Part shown: positions 42,365 through 51,202 of the stretch, piece after piece
Layout: every line of letters begins with the position of its first letter
Position numbering within the stretch: position 1 is the first letter of the stretch
Origin: Paenibacillus sp. FSL H7-0331
GTDB taxonomy: Bacteria > Bacillota > Bacilli > Paenibacillales > NBRC-103111
Assembly: GCF_001956045.1 (NCBI RefSeq)
Contig: NZ_MRTH01000016.1
Span: forward strand, 128,602-192,601
Direction: 5' to 3'
Length of the DNA: 64,000 nucleotides
Notes under the pieces: generated by a model
Told to the model about the DNA's origin: nothing
The model's database searches: none
Seen by the model: only the letters and a program-made list of their open reading frames with translations
Program-made: the position numbers and the translations under genes

Positions 42365-43336
42365 ATGGAAATGAATCAAGATATGACGTCTGACATGAGG
42401 CCGGCTGCCCCAAAGACGATGAGGAAAAGCCGCTCACGTGTGTGGGCTATTCTGATGCGAGATAAGTTTTTATATTTGCTGGCGCTGCCGGGTATCCTGT
42501 ATATCATTATTTTTAAATATGTCCCCATGTGGGGGATCGTTATTGCTTTCCAGGATTATTCTCCGTATCGGGGTGTGATGAACAGCGCGTGGGTGGGATT
42601 CGAGCATTTCAACCGGTTTTTCTCCAACCCGGACTTTATGCTGCTGTTTCGTAATACGATGGCGATTAATATTTTGAATTTGGTGTTTTACTTTCCGCTG
42701 CCGATTCTGGTGGCCCTGCTGCTCAATGAGGTGGTAGGCAATAAATTCAAAAAGACGGTGCAATCGATCGTTTATCTGCCGCATTTCCTGTCGTGGGTTA
42801 TTATAGTCGGGATTACCATCCTGATGCTTTCCAGAAGCGATGGTGTTATTAATAATATGATCGTGGCGCTCGGATTTCCCAAGGTAGATTTCCTGACGAA
42901 TCCTAATTTGTTCTGGGGATTGTTAACGGTGCAGTCGATCTGGAAGGAAGCGGGTTGGGGAACGATAATATTTTTGGCAGCAATGGCAGGGCTTGACCCT
43001 CAGCTGTATGAAGCGGCACGTATGGACGGTGCCAAGCGGCTGCGTCAAATGTGGCATATTACGCTGCCAGGTATTCGCAATGTGATCTTGATCCTGCTGA
43101 TCCTGCGCATCGGCAATATTATGGATGTTGGATTTGAGCAGGTGTATTTGATGAAAAATGGGGCCGTGTCCGAGGTGGGGGATGTATTTGATACGTATGT
43201 GTATCGTCTCGGAATTCAGCAGGGTCAGTTCAGCTTTAGTACGGCGGTTGGTTTGTTCAAGTCGGTGATAGGGCTTGTACTCGTATTAATTGCGAACGGT
43301 CTGACGCGGCGGTTTGGTGAAGAGGGCGTTTACTAG
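42365..43336 (+). CDS. Oligosaccharide ABC transporter permease, LplB-type
   Basis: A 323-aa permease of the same class as 6776-7741. It has FLYLLALPGILYIIIFKYVPMWG, the EAA loop EAARMDGAKRLRQMWHITLPG, and a C-terminus rich in RFGEEGVY. AAAGGGGGT lies 6 bases before the ATG. First gene of a five-gene operon ending at 49472. No ATPase partner encoded. Confidence 0.93.
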   Translation: MEMNQDMTSDMRPAAPKTMRKSRSRVWAILMRDKFLYLLALPGILYIIIFKYVPMWGIVIAFQDYSPYRGVMNSAWVGFEHFNRFFSNPDFMLLFRNTMAINILNLVFYFPLPILVALLLNEVVGNKFKKTVQSIVYLPHFLSWVIIVGITILMLSRSDGVINNMIVALGFPKVDFLTNPNLFWGLLTVQSIWKEAGWGTIIFLAAMAGLDPQLYEAARMDGAKRLRQMWHITLPGIRNVILILLILRIGNIMDVGFEQVYLMKNGAVSEVGDVFDTYVYRLGIQQGQFSFSTAVGLFKSVIGLVLVLIANGLTRRFGEEGVY

Positions 43337-43384
43337 GTCCTTTGTTTATTAGTGGGCGCTTATCCAGTAAGGCAGGGGGATACT

Positions 43385-44263
43385 ATGAGGAAAAGCAAGG
43401 AAGATCTCCTTTTTCCGATATTCAATTATTTCTTGTTAACATTGATTAGTCTGATTACGATTTTCCCGCTCTATTATGTATTTGTCGTTTCGTTCACAGA
43501 TCCTTCTGAATATGTAAAGGGCGGGATGCAATTTTTCCCTAGCAAATGGACGTTGGTCTCCTACAAGTATTTGCTATCTACGCCAGCCTTTATGAATGCA
43601 ACGTTTGTCAGCGGTTTTCTGGCAACCGTAGGTACAGCATGCAGTCTCATTGTGACAGCGGCTCTGGCGTATACCCTTTCTCGCAAAAGAATGCTGGCAC
43701 GGCGGCTCATTATGCTGCTTGTGTTATTCACGACCCTGTTCAATCCAGGACTGATCCCTCCTTATTTGCTGGTAAGGGACCTGCATTTGATCAATAGCCT
43801 GTGGTCGTTGATTATTCCGGTATTGACGAGCGGCTGGTATATTTTGCTGATGAAAGGCTTCTTTGACAGCATCCCGGACAGTCTGGAGGAAGCTGCACTG
43901 ATTGACGGCTGCAATGATATTGGGGTCTGGTTCAAAATTATTTTACCGTTGTCGCTTCCGGCGATGGCTGCATTCGGTCTCTTTTATGCGGTCGGGTATT
44001 GGAATACGTTTTTCTCGGCGGTATTGTATATGAGCGATGCGTCCAAATGGCCGCTTCAGGTGTTACTGCAAAATATGCTGATTGATTCCTCAACAGCAGC
44101 GGGTGGTGCGGCAGCTCAGGAAATGATGAATGAGCAGACGATTCCTCCGGAAACCTTGAAAATGGCAGCGGTCGTGATTGCAACAGTACCGATCCTGCTC
44201 GTTTATCCTTTTTTACAAAAACATTTTGCCAAGGGTGTTATGGTAGGCTCGGTTAAGGGATAA
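43385..44263 (+). CDS. Carbohydrate ABC transporter permease, LplC/YtcP-type
   Basis: A 292-aa permease: ITIFPLYYVFVVSFTDPSEYV, TLFNPGLIPPYLLVRDL, the EAA loop EAALIDGCNDIGVWFKIILPLS, and end LQKHFAKGVMVGSVKG. ATG 43385 follows AGGGGGA; an upstream in-frame start has no site. Pairs with the LplB-type protein just upstream. Confidence 0.93.
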   Translation: MRKSKEDLLFPIFNYFLLTLISLITIFPLYYVFVVSFTDPSEYVKGGMQFFPSKWTLVSYKYLLSTPAFMNATFVSGFLATVGTACSLIVTAALAYTLSRKRMLARRLIMLLVLFTTLFNPGLIPPYLLVRDLHLINSLWSLIIPVLTSGWYILLMKGFFDSIPDSLEEAALIDGCNDIGVWFKIILPLSLPAMAAFGLFYAVGYWNTFFSAVLYMSDASKWPLQVLLQNMLIDSSTAAGGAAAQEMMNEQTIPPETLKMAAVVIATVPILLVYPFLQKHFAKGVMVGSVKG

Positions 44264-44295
44264 GATAGCCAAACATATATGGGAGGGTTTATAGA

Positions 44296-45819
44296 GTGAA
44301 ACAACAACAGCATGTTATAGTTAAAGGATCGACGCTGCTTCTGGCAGCGAGTATTGCCTTGACGGGCTGCGGTGTAGAGGGCGGCAAAACCGAATCTCAG
44401 GGAGCGGCCACACCAAGCAAGCCGACAGACGTGTCGATTATGACCAACTTCAGCACACCGGAACCACCCGGTGCCGATAATGTGATTGTACAGGAAATTG
44501 GCAAGCGCACGAATACGAAATTGAATATTCAATGGGTGTCTCCCAACAACTATACAGAGAAAACGAAGGTAACGCTGGCCTCCGGTGATATTCCCGATTT
44601 GATGTTTGTCGATCCGTTTGATCCGTTGGTGCTGCAAATGGCCAGAGACGGGGCATTCTGGGAAATTACACCTGATATGATCAAAAGCTATCCGAACCTT
44701 GCGGCCTACCCTAAGGAGGTATGGACCAACTCCAAGCTGCAGGATGGCAAAAATTACGGTATTCCGGCCGTGCGTCCTTTAGGCGGTTGGTCGTACCCGA
44801 ATATTCGTAAGGACTGGCTCGATAAGCTGGGACTTAAAGTACCTGAAACCATTGATGAGCTGTTCCAGACGATGAAAGCATTTACGTTTAACGATCCGGA
44901 CGGCAACGGCAAGCAGGATACGTACGGACTGGCCGGCAATGTTGGAACGTTCCTGTTTGAGCCGCTGTTCAACTCAACACAGGGCAAATGGAAGATGAAG
45001 GATGGCAAGCTGACCCACATTTATCTGGAAACGGAAACACGTGATGCGATTGCTTTTCAGAAAAAGCTGTATGACGAGAAGGTCATTCCCGAGGATTTTG
45101 CAGTTCTGAAAACAAGCCAGTTTGAGGATATGGCGAAGGCTAACAAAGCGGGCATCTGGACCGATACGGTAGAAGCCTCATGGCGTCCAACGGAAGAGCT
45201 AAGAAAGACAATTCCGAACGCCGATATGATGCCGATTACGTATTTGATCAGCCCGAGCGGCAAAAAGATGGTGTACCAGTTCCGTGGTCTGAACGGGATT
45301 TATGTCATCCCCAAAAAAGTGTCTGATGCGAAGCTGAAAACGATTTTGCAGCTGATGGATTACGGCTCCTCCGAGGAAGGTGCGAACCTGGCCTGGTACG
45401 GACTTAAAGATGTGCATTATACCGAAAAAGATGGCATCAAGACAGCAACCGAGCAAGCGAAAAAGGATATCGTCTCGCAAAGCGCACTTGGTAAAATCTT
45501 CAGCCGCGACGAAAAATATTTGTGGGCGTACCGTACGGGCATGCCGAACGATATCTTTGAGCGCAACAAAAAAATTATCGACGAGCGCGCCAAATACGCG
45601 ATTCCGGATATCGGCTATGGTCTGTACTCGGAAACCGCGATCAAGCTGGGTGCGGAATTCGACAAAAAAACCGAGGATCTGAAGGTTAAGATCATTATGG
45701 GCAAAGAACCGCTTACCGCATGGGATGAATGGGCGCAGAAGCTGTCCAAGGACGCAGATTTCCAAAAAATTATTAAAGAAACCAACGATTCCTATCAATC
45801 GAGAATGGCCAATAAATAG
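44296..45819 (+). CDS. Extracellular solute-binding lipoprotein (LipO-type)
   Basis: A 507-aa lipoprotein with lipobox ASIALTGCG, followed by NTKLNIQWVSPNNYTEKTKV and the NDPDGNGKQDTYGLAG loop. GTG start after GGGAGGG. Same subfamily as 8735-10369 but clearly divergent in sequence, so a different ligand is expected. Delivers solute to the permeases at 42365 and 43385. Confidence 0.93.
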   Translation: MKQQQHVIVKGSTLLLAASIALTGCGVEGGKTESQGAATPSKPTDVSIMTNFSTPEPPGADNVIVQEIGKRTNTKLNIQWVSPNNYTEKTKVTLASGDIPDLMFVDPFDPLVLQMARDGAFWEITPDMIKSYPNLAAYPKEVWTNSKLQDGKNYGIPAVRPLGGWSYPNIRKDWLDKLGLKVPETIDELFQTMKAFTFNDPDGNGKQDTYGLAGNVGTFLFEPLFNSTQGKWKMKDGKLTHIYLETETRDAIAFQKKLYDEKVIPEDFAVLKTSQFEDMAKANKAGIWTDTVEASWRPTEELRKTIPNADMMPITYLISPSGKKMVYQFRGLNGIYVIPKKVSDAKLKTILQLMDYGSSEEGANLAWYGLKDVHYTEKDGIKTATEQAKKDIVSQSALGKIFSRDEKYLWAYRTGMPNDIFERNKKIIDERAKYAIPDIGYGLYSETAIKLGAEFDKKTEDLKVKIIMGKEPLTAWDEWAQKLSKDADFQKIIKETNDSYQSRMANK

Positions 45820-45880
45820 GATTAGTATCGTATCATCATCATTTAGCGTGCTGGACTATTTATTGTCATATGATATGACC

Positions 45881-45910
45881 AGGCTCATGGGAGGCATCTC
45901 TCATGGGCCT
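45881..45910 (+). terminator. Intercistronic hairpin
   Basis: AGGCTCATGGGAG and CTCTCATGGGCCT form a 13-bp stem with two G-T pairs and a GCAT loop, between the lipoprotein and sensor genes. Without a T-run it may attenuate rather than stop transcription. Confidence 0.5.
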
Positions 45911-45937
45911 TACCCCTACTAGAATACAGGTGAATGG

Positions 45938-48244
45938 ATGATACGATTCAAGTGGCGTAAACGAACAGATACACGAACCTACCGAGGTCACGTTTTCCAG
46001 CGAAGTTTGATCCTGATTTTGCTGGTTACGATCATTCCAACCATACTCATATCAGTCAGCAGCTACTATATAGGGGTTCGGTATATTGAACGTGAGGTTG
46101 AAAGAACCCACAGCCTGCAGCAGGAATACACCATCAAACAGGTTAACGATGCGCTAAGTCATCTTCAGGTCAGTATGAATCAGTGGGCGCTTAATCCGAT
46201 TATGAGCGAAAAGCTGCGAGGCATCGATTTTAAGGACAATTACGCGCTGACGATGGAATTCTATCAGTCACTGACCGTTATGAACAACAGCAGTGCGCTG
46301 ATTGATCAGGTTTATGTGTATCTGGACAATCCGTCCAGACTCGTCTCCGACAGTCAAGGCATTCGCAAGCTCAGTACGGAGGAAAATGAGCTGTACCGTA
46401 AATTGATGACGAGTAAGGAGCGGCTTTTCTGGAGAAGCCTGGATGCTGCGGGGAAACCGGGCATGTTTGTTATTCACAAGCTTCCGGTTATCGGGGAGCC
46501 GTTCGGTGCAATCCTGGTCCGTCTGAACGAAAAGCAGCTTATGAACATCGCAGGTTTCGATGAAAGCCTGGGCGGGACGATTTTTATCCGCAATCTGGAT
46601 GGTTATTTGTTATCCCGTGACCATTTCTCCCCCAGAATCAAAAGCTTGAATGAAGCGATTGAGCAGGAGATTCAAACGAGGACAGAGCCTTCTTCTTTTC
46701 GCTGGAGCTGGAACAACGAGCCTTTTTTTGTGTCAACCTCTACGATTCCATTAACCTCCTGGCAGCTGGTTTCGGCGGTACCGTTATCTGAATTCGTTAA
46801 ACCAATTGTGATCGTATCCAGACTCATACTGGGAGTTGGGATTGTTGGGTTTATTTTGATATTATTCAGCTCGTGGTATGCTTCGGTTCGACTTTATCAG
46901 CCGATTCATCGCTTGGTCCGTACCTTCATCTCGCCTTCAGGCTTTGAGCCGTTGCTCGTTCCCAAGGATGAGATTACCTACATTGAGGATCAATGGCGGC
47001 ACCTGAACAGCGAAAGCCATATGCTGCAATCGCGGCTGGAGGCGCATTATTCGACCTTGAAGATCGGCTTCCTGCTGCAGCTGGTACAGGGCCACTTATT
47101 ACTGCTGAACGAGGATGAAATCAGACAACGGCTGGAGCAGTATGGCTGGGAAACGGAAAATAAGCGGTTTGTCGTTGTTGTCGTGCAGCTGCTTGGATTT
47201 CAACAACTCAAAGGGGCATTTCGTGATGATGAGCAGCCTTTGGTTACTTTTGCGGCAGCGAACATTATTGAAGAGCTAACCCAGCACGACGATGTGTGTG
47301 TAATGAATTTGCACGATCTGTCCGTGGGCTTGTTTATTATGTTTCCTGACCGTATCTCCTCTTCAGAAATATCGAACCGCTTGAATGAAATGGCTGCTGA
47401 AATCGGTCAAAGCCTGCATCGGATTCTAAAGATGGACACGGTTGTAGGTTTAGGTAAAACGATGTCCTCGATCAGTCAGGTACCGAACGCGTGGGCAGAG
47501 GTGCAGCAAGCGCTGCGGCACAGAAAGCTGCATGAATCGAATCAAATTATAGATTTAAATGAACCGATGAATGAGGACAACAGCGCGGCCAAATACCCGT
47601 TTACGGTTGAAAATGACCTGATTCATTCGCTTTTTATCGGTCTTGGAGATGACAGTCGCAGGCTGCTGAACGTCTTTTTTCAGGAATTGAAAAAAAATTC
47701 CGAGCTGGAGCTGTTCCTGCAGCAGGGCAGTCTTAAGCTGCTCGGTTCTATTCAATCCTCGATTATGCAGTCGGGAATTATTCAGGCAGGCTCCTTGTAT
47801 GATTGGGGCCAGCTGTACGCAGAGCTGTTGGCGCTGAAGGATATTGATGCAATGTGCACCTGGTTTGACGACAAAATCATCCAGCCGCTCATTAATGAGC
47901 TTGCACATAACCAGAACCATAAGGCCCGACAATTGATCGAAATCGGGATTGGAATGATTCGTGCCGAATATCATACAGATATTTCACTGGATCTGTGCGC
48001 GGACCGTCTCGGGGTTGCTGCGTCCAGCTTGAGTAAAATGTTTTTCCAGGTGACCGGCTTGCACTTTGTTGATTATATTACCAAGGTCCGATTGGATCAT
48101 GCCAAGCACTTCCTGATGCATTCCGATCTGAAAATGCAGGAAATTGCCGTACGGATTGGCTACCAGCCTGCTTATTTCAATCGAATTTTCAAGAAGATGG
48201 AAGGAATGACACCAAAGGACTTCCGCGAGCTTCACAAAGTTTAA
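45938..48244 (+). CDS. Membrane-bound AraC-family sensor regulator (dCACHE-type)
   Basis: A 768-aa one-component regulator similar in plan to 4282-6570. TM1 is near residues 22-45 (SLILILLVTIIPTILISVSSYY), an extracellular region runs to about 290, TM2 is near 293-313 and a C-terminal AraC HTH follows (LDLCADRLGVAASSLSKMFFQ; MQEIAVRIGYQPAYFNRIFKK). Here it is inside the operon, on the same strand as the transporter it presumably activates, and downstream of a hairpin. The extracellular ligand is unknown. Confidence 0.92.
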   Translation: MIRFKWRKRTDTRTYRGHVFQRSLILILLVTIIPTILISVSSYYIGVRYIEREVERTHSLQQEYTIKQVNDALSHLQVSMNQWALNPIMSEKLRGIDFKDNYALTMEFYQSLTVMNNSSALIDQVYVYLDNPSRLVSDSQGIRKLSTEENELYRKLMTSKERLFWRSLDAAGKPGMFVIHKLPVIGEPFGAILVRLNEKQLMNIAGFDESLGGTIFIRNLDGYLLSRDHFSPRIKSLNEAIEQEIQTRTEPSSFRWSWNNEPFFVSTSTIPLTSWQLVSAVPLSEFVKPIVIVSRLILGVGIVGFILILFSSWYASVRLYQPIHRLVRTFISPSGFEPLLVPKDEITYIEDQWRHLNSESHMLQSRLEAHYSTLKIGFLLQLVQGHLLLLNEDEIRQRLEQYGWETENKRFVVVVVQLLGFQQLKGAFRDDEQPLVTFAAANIIEELTQHDDVCVMNLHDLSVGLFIMFPDRISSSEISNRLNEMAAEIGQSLHRILKMDTVVGLGKTMSSISQVPNAWAEVQQALRHRKLHESNQIIDLNEPMNEDNSAAKYPFTVENDLIHSLFIGLGDDSRRLLNVFFQELKKNSELELFLQQGSLKLLGSIQSSIMQSGIIQAGSLYDWGQLYAELLALKDIDAMCTWFDDKIIQPLINELAHNQNHKARQLIEIGIGMIRAEYHTDISLDLCADRLGVAASSLSKMFFQVTGLHFVDYITKVRLDHAKHFLMHSDLKMQEIAVRIGYQPAYFNRIFKKMEGMTPKDFRELHKV

Positions 48245-48296
48245 AGATGAATGACATGTTAATACATCCTATGAGAAGTGCAGTGGAGGGAGCTTT

Positions 48297-49472
48297 TTGA
48301 CATTGAAGGTTATGGAGCAGCTAAGTCAGATACAGCATCACATAGAGTCGATTGAGGTTTACCGTTATGATGTGGATGTACAGCGTAATTTTAGTCACGG
48401 TTCATGGAGCAATCGCATCCACGGTTTTATCCGAATCACGGCCGCAGGACAATCCGGCTGGGGAGAAAATATTATTGCAGTGAATCAGGATCAGCTGGAT
48501 TTGAAAGCGTGGCTGGATTCGTTTCAACCCTTAATCGGTATGCGTATTTCAGATGGCATTGCGTGGCTAATGAGCCATTTGCAGCAGAATGGGTCCAAAG
48601 CGACCGAAATGCTGGAGACGGCTTTGGTCGATCTGGCCGGAAAGCTGCTGGGTGTGCAAGCCATTGCCTTGTTGGGTCTGGAAGGGACCGAGGCTGTTCC
48701 CGGTTTGTATTGTATTCTGGAGAATGATACGGAAGTCGTGAAGGAGAAGGCACGGCTGTCGCTTGAGCAAGGCTATCGCACACATCTCAAGGTGAAGCTG
48801 TTCGGGGATATCGAGCTGGATAAGGCGGTTGTTATAGCCGCTAGATCGGTCATTGGAGAGGAAGCCTTTCTTGTTGGTGATGTAAATGATGGCTACCGCA
48901 AGAAGCAAAGCACTGACAGTCTGGATGATCTTACGGCTGCGATGCTTCAGCTGCATGCGGTTGGATTGAACGCTTGTGAGGACCCGGGGAGCCTGTCGAC
49001 TGAACAGTGGATAGAGCTGCAAAATCGGGTCGATGGGCTGCAGCTTCTTCCAGATGCGCCGCTGCGTCCTGCTGTCACAGCGATTCAAACGGCTGCTCCG
49101 GGTATGGGTGGCATCTACAATATCCATCCGGGCTGCGCAGGCTCATTGATTCATGCCGTCGAATTGGCAAGAACGATTCAGGGATTCGGCGCCAAGCTGA
49201 TGATCGGCGATGACAGCCTGGTTGGACCTGCATGCACGGTGTGGCAGCAGCTGGCGATTGGACTCGGGGCGGATTGGGTCGAAGCCTTGGAAAAGCCTGG
49301 TGAGTCTGAGGGCTTCGAGTCCTGCATTCTGACACAAGCTACCTCGCGCAGTGCAGAGGGTCAAGTGTGCGTCACAGAGCCGGCTGCAGGCTTTGGCTTG
49401 TATATCGATCAGGAACGGCTGTTGGCAGTATGTAAGGATTACTATCGAATTTCTCAAGAGCTAACAGTATAG
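48297..49472 (+). CDS. Enolase-superfamily enzyme (mandelate racemase/muconate-lactonizing type), atypical
   Basis: A 391-aa protein with an N-terminal capping domain to about 140 and a TIM-barrel C-terminal domain. Metal-ligand positions are visible: D195 (VGDVNDGY), E228 (ACEDPGS), D253 (LPDAPLRP). The first acid/base motif KxK is present (LKVKLFGD, K165 and K167). At the sixth strand, where the MLE group has a second lysine, the sequence reads YNIHPGCAG with His 277. TTG start after TGGAGGGAG. Last gene of a sugar importer operon, so it probably dehydrates or epimerises an imported acid sugar or derivative; chemistry uncertain. Confidence 0.85.
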   Translation: MTLKVMEQLSQIQHHIESIEVYRYDVDVQRNFSHGSWSNRIHGFIRITAAGQSGWGENIIAVNQDQLDLKAWLDSFQPLIGMRISDGIAWLMSHLQQNGSKATEMLETALVDLAGKLLGVQAIALLGLEGTEAVPGLYCILENDTEVVKEKARLSLEQGYRTHLKVKLFGDIELDKAVVIAARSVIGEEAFLVGDVNDGYRKKQSTDSLDDLTAAMLQLHAVGLNACEDPGSLSTEQWIELQNRVDGLQLLPDAPLRPAVTAIQTAAPGMGGIYNIHPGCAGSLIHAVELARTIQGFGAKLMIGDDSLVGPACTVWQQLAIGLGADWVEALEKPGESEGFESCILTQATSRSAEGQVCVTEPAAGFGLYIDQERLLAVCKDYYRISQELTV

Positions 49473-49500
49473 CAGTAACATGCCAGCATGTAACGAAGCG

Positions 49501-49536
49501 AAACGTGGTCACCTCCTTGGAGGGGCCGCGTTTTTT
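49501..49536 (+). terminator. Terminator of the third sugar operon
   Basis: AAACGTGG and CCGCGTTT arms (one G-T pair) with inner CCTCC/GGAGG pairing, then six T residues. Confidence 0.88.
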
Positions 49537-49717
49537 GTGCATTCAGTCATACGGTGTAACTGCCCAAACGAGAAGTCTTCAATCTTGAATTATTAAGAAA
49601 TTGTAAACATTCAGTTCGTATTCAGGCGCTGCTTAGAAACAGTTCAGGTAAGCAGGTTAAGATGTGTTTGTAAGCAAGAGTGCTGTGCAGGAGAGCTTGG
49701 ATAGAGAGGGGTGCCAC

Positions 49718-50431
49718 ATGAATAAGCAGCTGAAATATCGCCATGAACTGAAGTTTTTCATCAATCAGCATCAATTTTATTTGATCCGCCAGCGACTTAA
49801 AAGCCTGATGAGCCAGGACAACAATGTGGGTGCAACAGGAGAGTATCACATCCGCAGCCTGTACTTTGATGATGTGAGCAATAAAGCGCTGCATGAGAAG
49901 CTGGGTGGTATCCGGGATCGGGTCAAATACCGGATTCGGATCTATAATGTGCAGGACAATGTGATTCATTTTGAGAAAAAAATCAAATTCAATGATTACA
50001 TCGCTAAAGTGAAGGAACCGATCAGCAGAGCAACGTATGAAGCTATCATTGCGGGAAGTTTTGAAGTATTGAATGAACCTGACAAGCCTTTATTTATGGA
50101 ATTGTATCAGGAGATGAAGCACAAGCTGCTGCGCCCCAAGGTGATTGTCGATTATGTACGGGAGCCGTATGTCTGTCCGAGCGGTAATGTACGCATTACT
50201 TTCGATAAAGAATTAAGGACCGGTCTGCACGCTACAGACATATTCAATAAGGATCTGCAAGCGGTTCGGGCCATCGATGAGAATTTGATCATCCTGGAGG
50301 TCAAATACGATGAATATATTCCTGAGTATATCCGGGCAGCCATTCAGCTTGAAGGGTTGAATCGGCAGTCCGCCTCTAAATATGTGATGTGCCGCAAGTT
50401 TTTGAAATTTAATACGTGGGAGGATTATTAA
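49718..50431 (+). CDS. VTC-domain polyphosphate polymerase-like protein
   Basis: A 237-aa soluble VTC/CYTH-type tunnel domain. Seen are YRHELKFFINQHQF, YHIRSLYFDD, RVKYRIRIYN, HFEKKIKFNDYIAKVKEPI and VIVDYVREPYVCP. Then ILEVKYDEYIPEYIR supplies the alternating basic and acidic residues of the active tunnel. ATG 49718 has GAGAGGGG upstream; an earlier start lacks one. Eukaryotic Vtc4 makes polyphosphate from ATP; the bacterial standalone form is inferred to act on nucleotides or polyphosphate. Two bases separate it from the DUF4956 gene, so the genes are tightly coupled. Confidence 0.93.
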   Translation: MNKQLKYRHELKFFINQHQFYLIRQRLKSLMSQDNNVGATGEYHIRSLYFDDVSNKALHEKLGGIRDRVKYRIRIYNVQDNVIHFEKKIKFNDYIAKVKEPISRATYEAIIAGSFEVLNEPDKPLFMELYQEMKHKLLRPKVIVDYVREPYVCPSGNVRITFDKELRTGLHATDIFNKDLQAVRAIDENLIILEVKYDEYIPEYIRAAIQLEGLNRQSASKYVMCRKFLKFNTWEDY

Positions 50432-50433
50432 TT

Positions 50434-51174
50434 ATGGATACTGCAATAGCTGCAATAACGGAAACTGCTGCTGCCGCTGCTTCTACAGGTACGACGGCTA
50501 CTACTTTTACCGATTTACTTAAAAAGTCGGTCGTCAAAAACTTTGTTTCTGATATCGATCTTACCAAAATGCTACTTACTTTGGCGGTTGCCTTTTTTAT
50601 CGGGTTCTTTATATACCTGCTCTACAAAAGGGTTTTCAGTGGTGTTCTGTATTCCAAGAGCTTCAACATTTCACTGATCGGGATGACAATGGTTACGGCA
50701 ATGGTTATTATCGCGGTCAATTCCAATCTGGTGCTGTCACTCGGGATGGTCGGTGCCCTGTCCATCGTTCGTTTCCGTACACCGATCAAGGATCCTACCG
50801 ATCTGATCTTCCTGTTCTGGGCGGCAGCAGCGGGAATAGTATCCGGAGCCGGCTTCTACACCCTTGCTTTTGTCGGTTCAGCCGTCATTGGTGTCATGAT
50901 GTTTCTGTTTATCAAAAAAACGTCCTTCGAAACCCCTTATTTGCTGGTGATCAACTGCGATGGGGATGATACTGAGAAACAGGTCCATACTGTTGTAGAG
51001 AAATTGGTGAAAAGATACAACGTGAAGCAAAAAACCGTAACTCATGGCAATATCGAAATCACGCTTGAGCTGCGATTGAATGATAACGAAGGTGCTTTTG
51101 TCAATAAAGTTTCGGGATTGGACGGCGTCAGAAATGCCGTGTTGATTAGCTACAGCGGCGACTACGTGTCTTAA
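50434..51174 (+). CDS. DUF4956-family membrane protein
   Basis: A 246-aa protein. An N-terminal Ala/Thr-rich segment is followed by three or four helices (residues 55-75, 90-105, 125-150, 150-165) containing the family signature VGALSIVRFRTPIKDPTDLIFLFWA. A cytoplasmic domain of about 80 residues follows (KTVTHGNIEITLELRLND). Function not established. Gene order VTC-DUF4956-CotH suggests it forms a membrane complex with the polymerase, perhaps passing product to the outside (inference). Confidence 0.92.
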   Translation: MDTAIAAITETAAAAASTGTTATTFTDLLKKSVVKNFVSDIDLTKMLLTLAVAFFIGFFIYLLYKRVFSGVLYSKSFNISLIGMTMVTAMVIIAVNSNLVLSLGMVGALSIVRFRTPIKDPTDLIFLFWAAAAGIVSGAGFYTLAFVGSAVIGVMMFLFIKKTSFETPYLLVINCDGDDTEKQVHTVVEKLVKRYNVKQKTVTHGNIEITLELRLNDNEGAFVNKVSGLDGVRNAVLISYSGDYVS

Positions 51175-51202
51175 ACGGAATGACTGGAAAGGAGGTTTTA
51201 CG

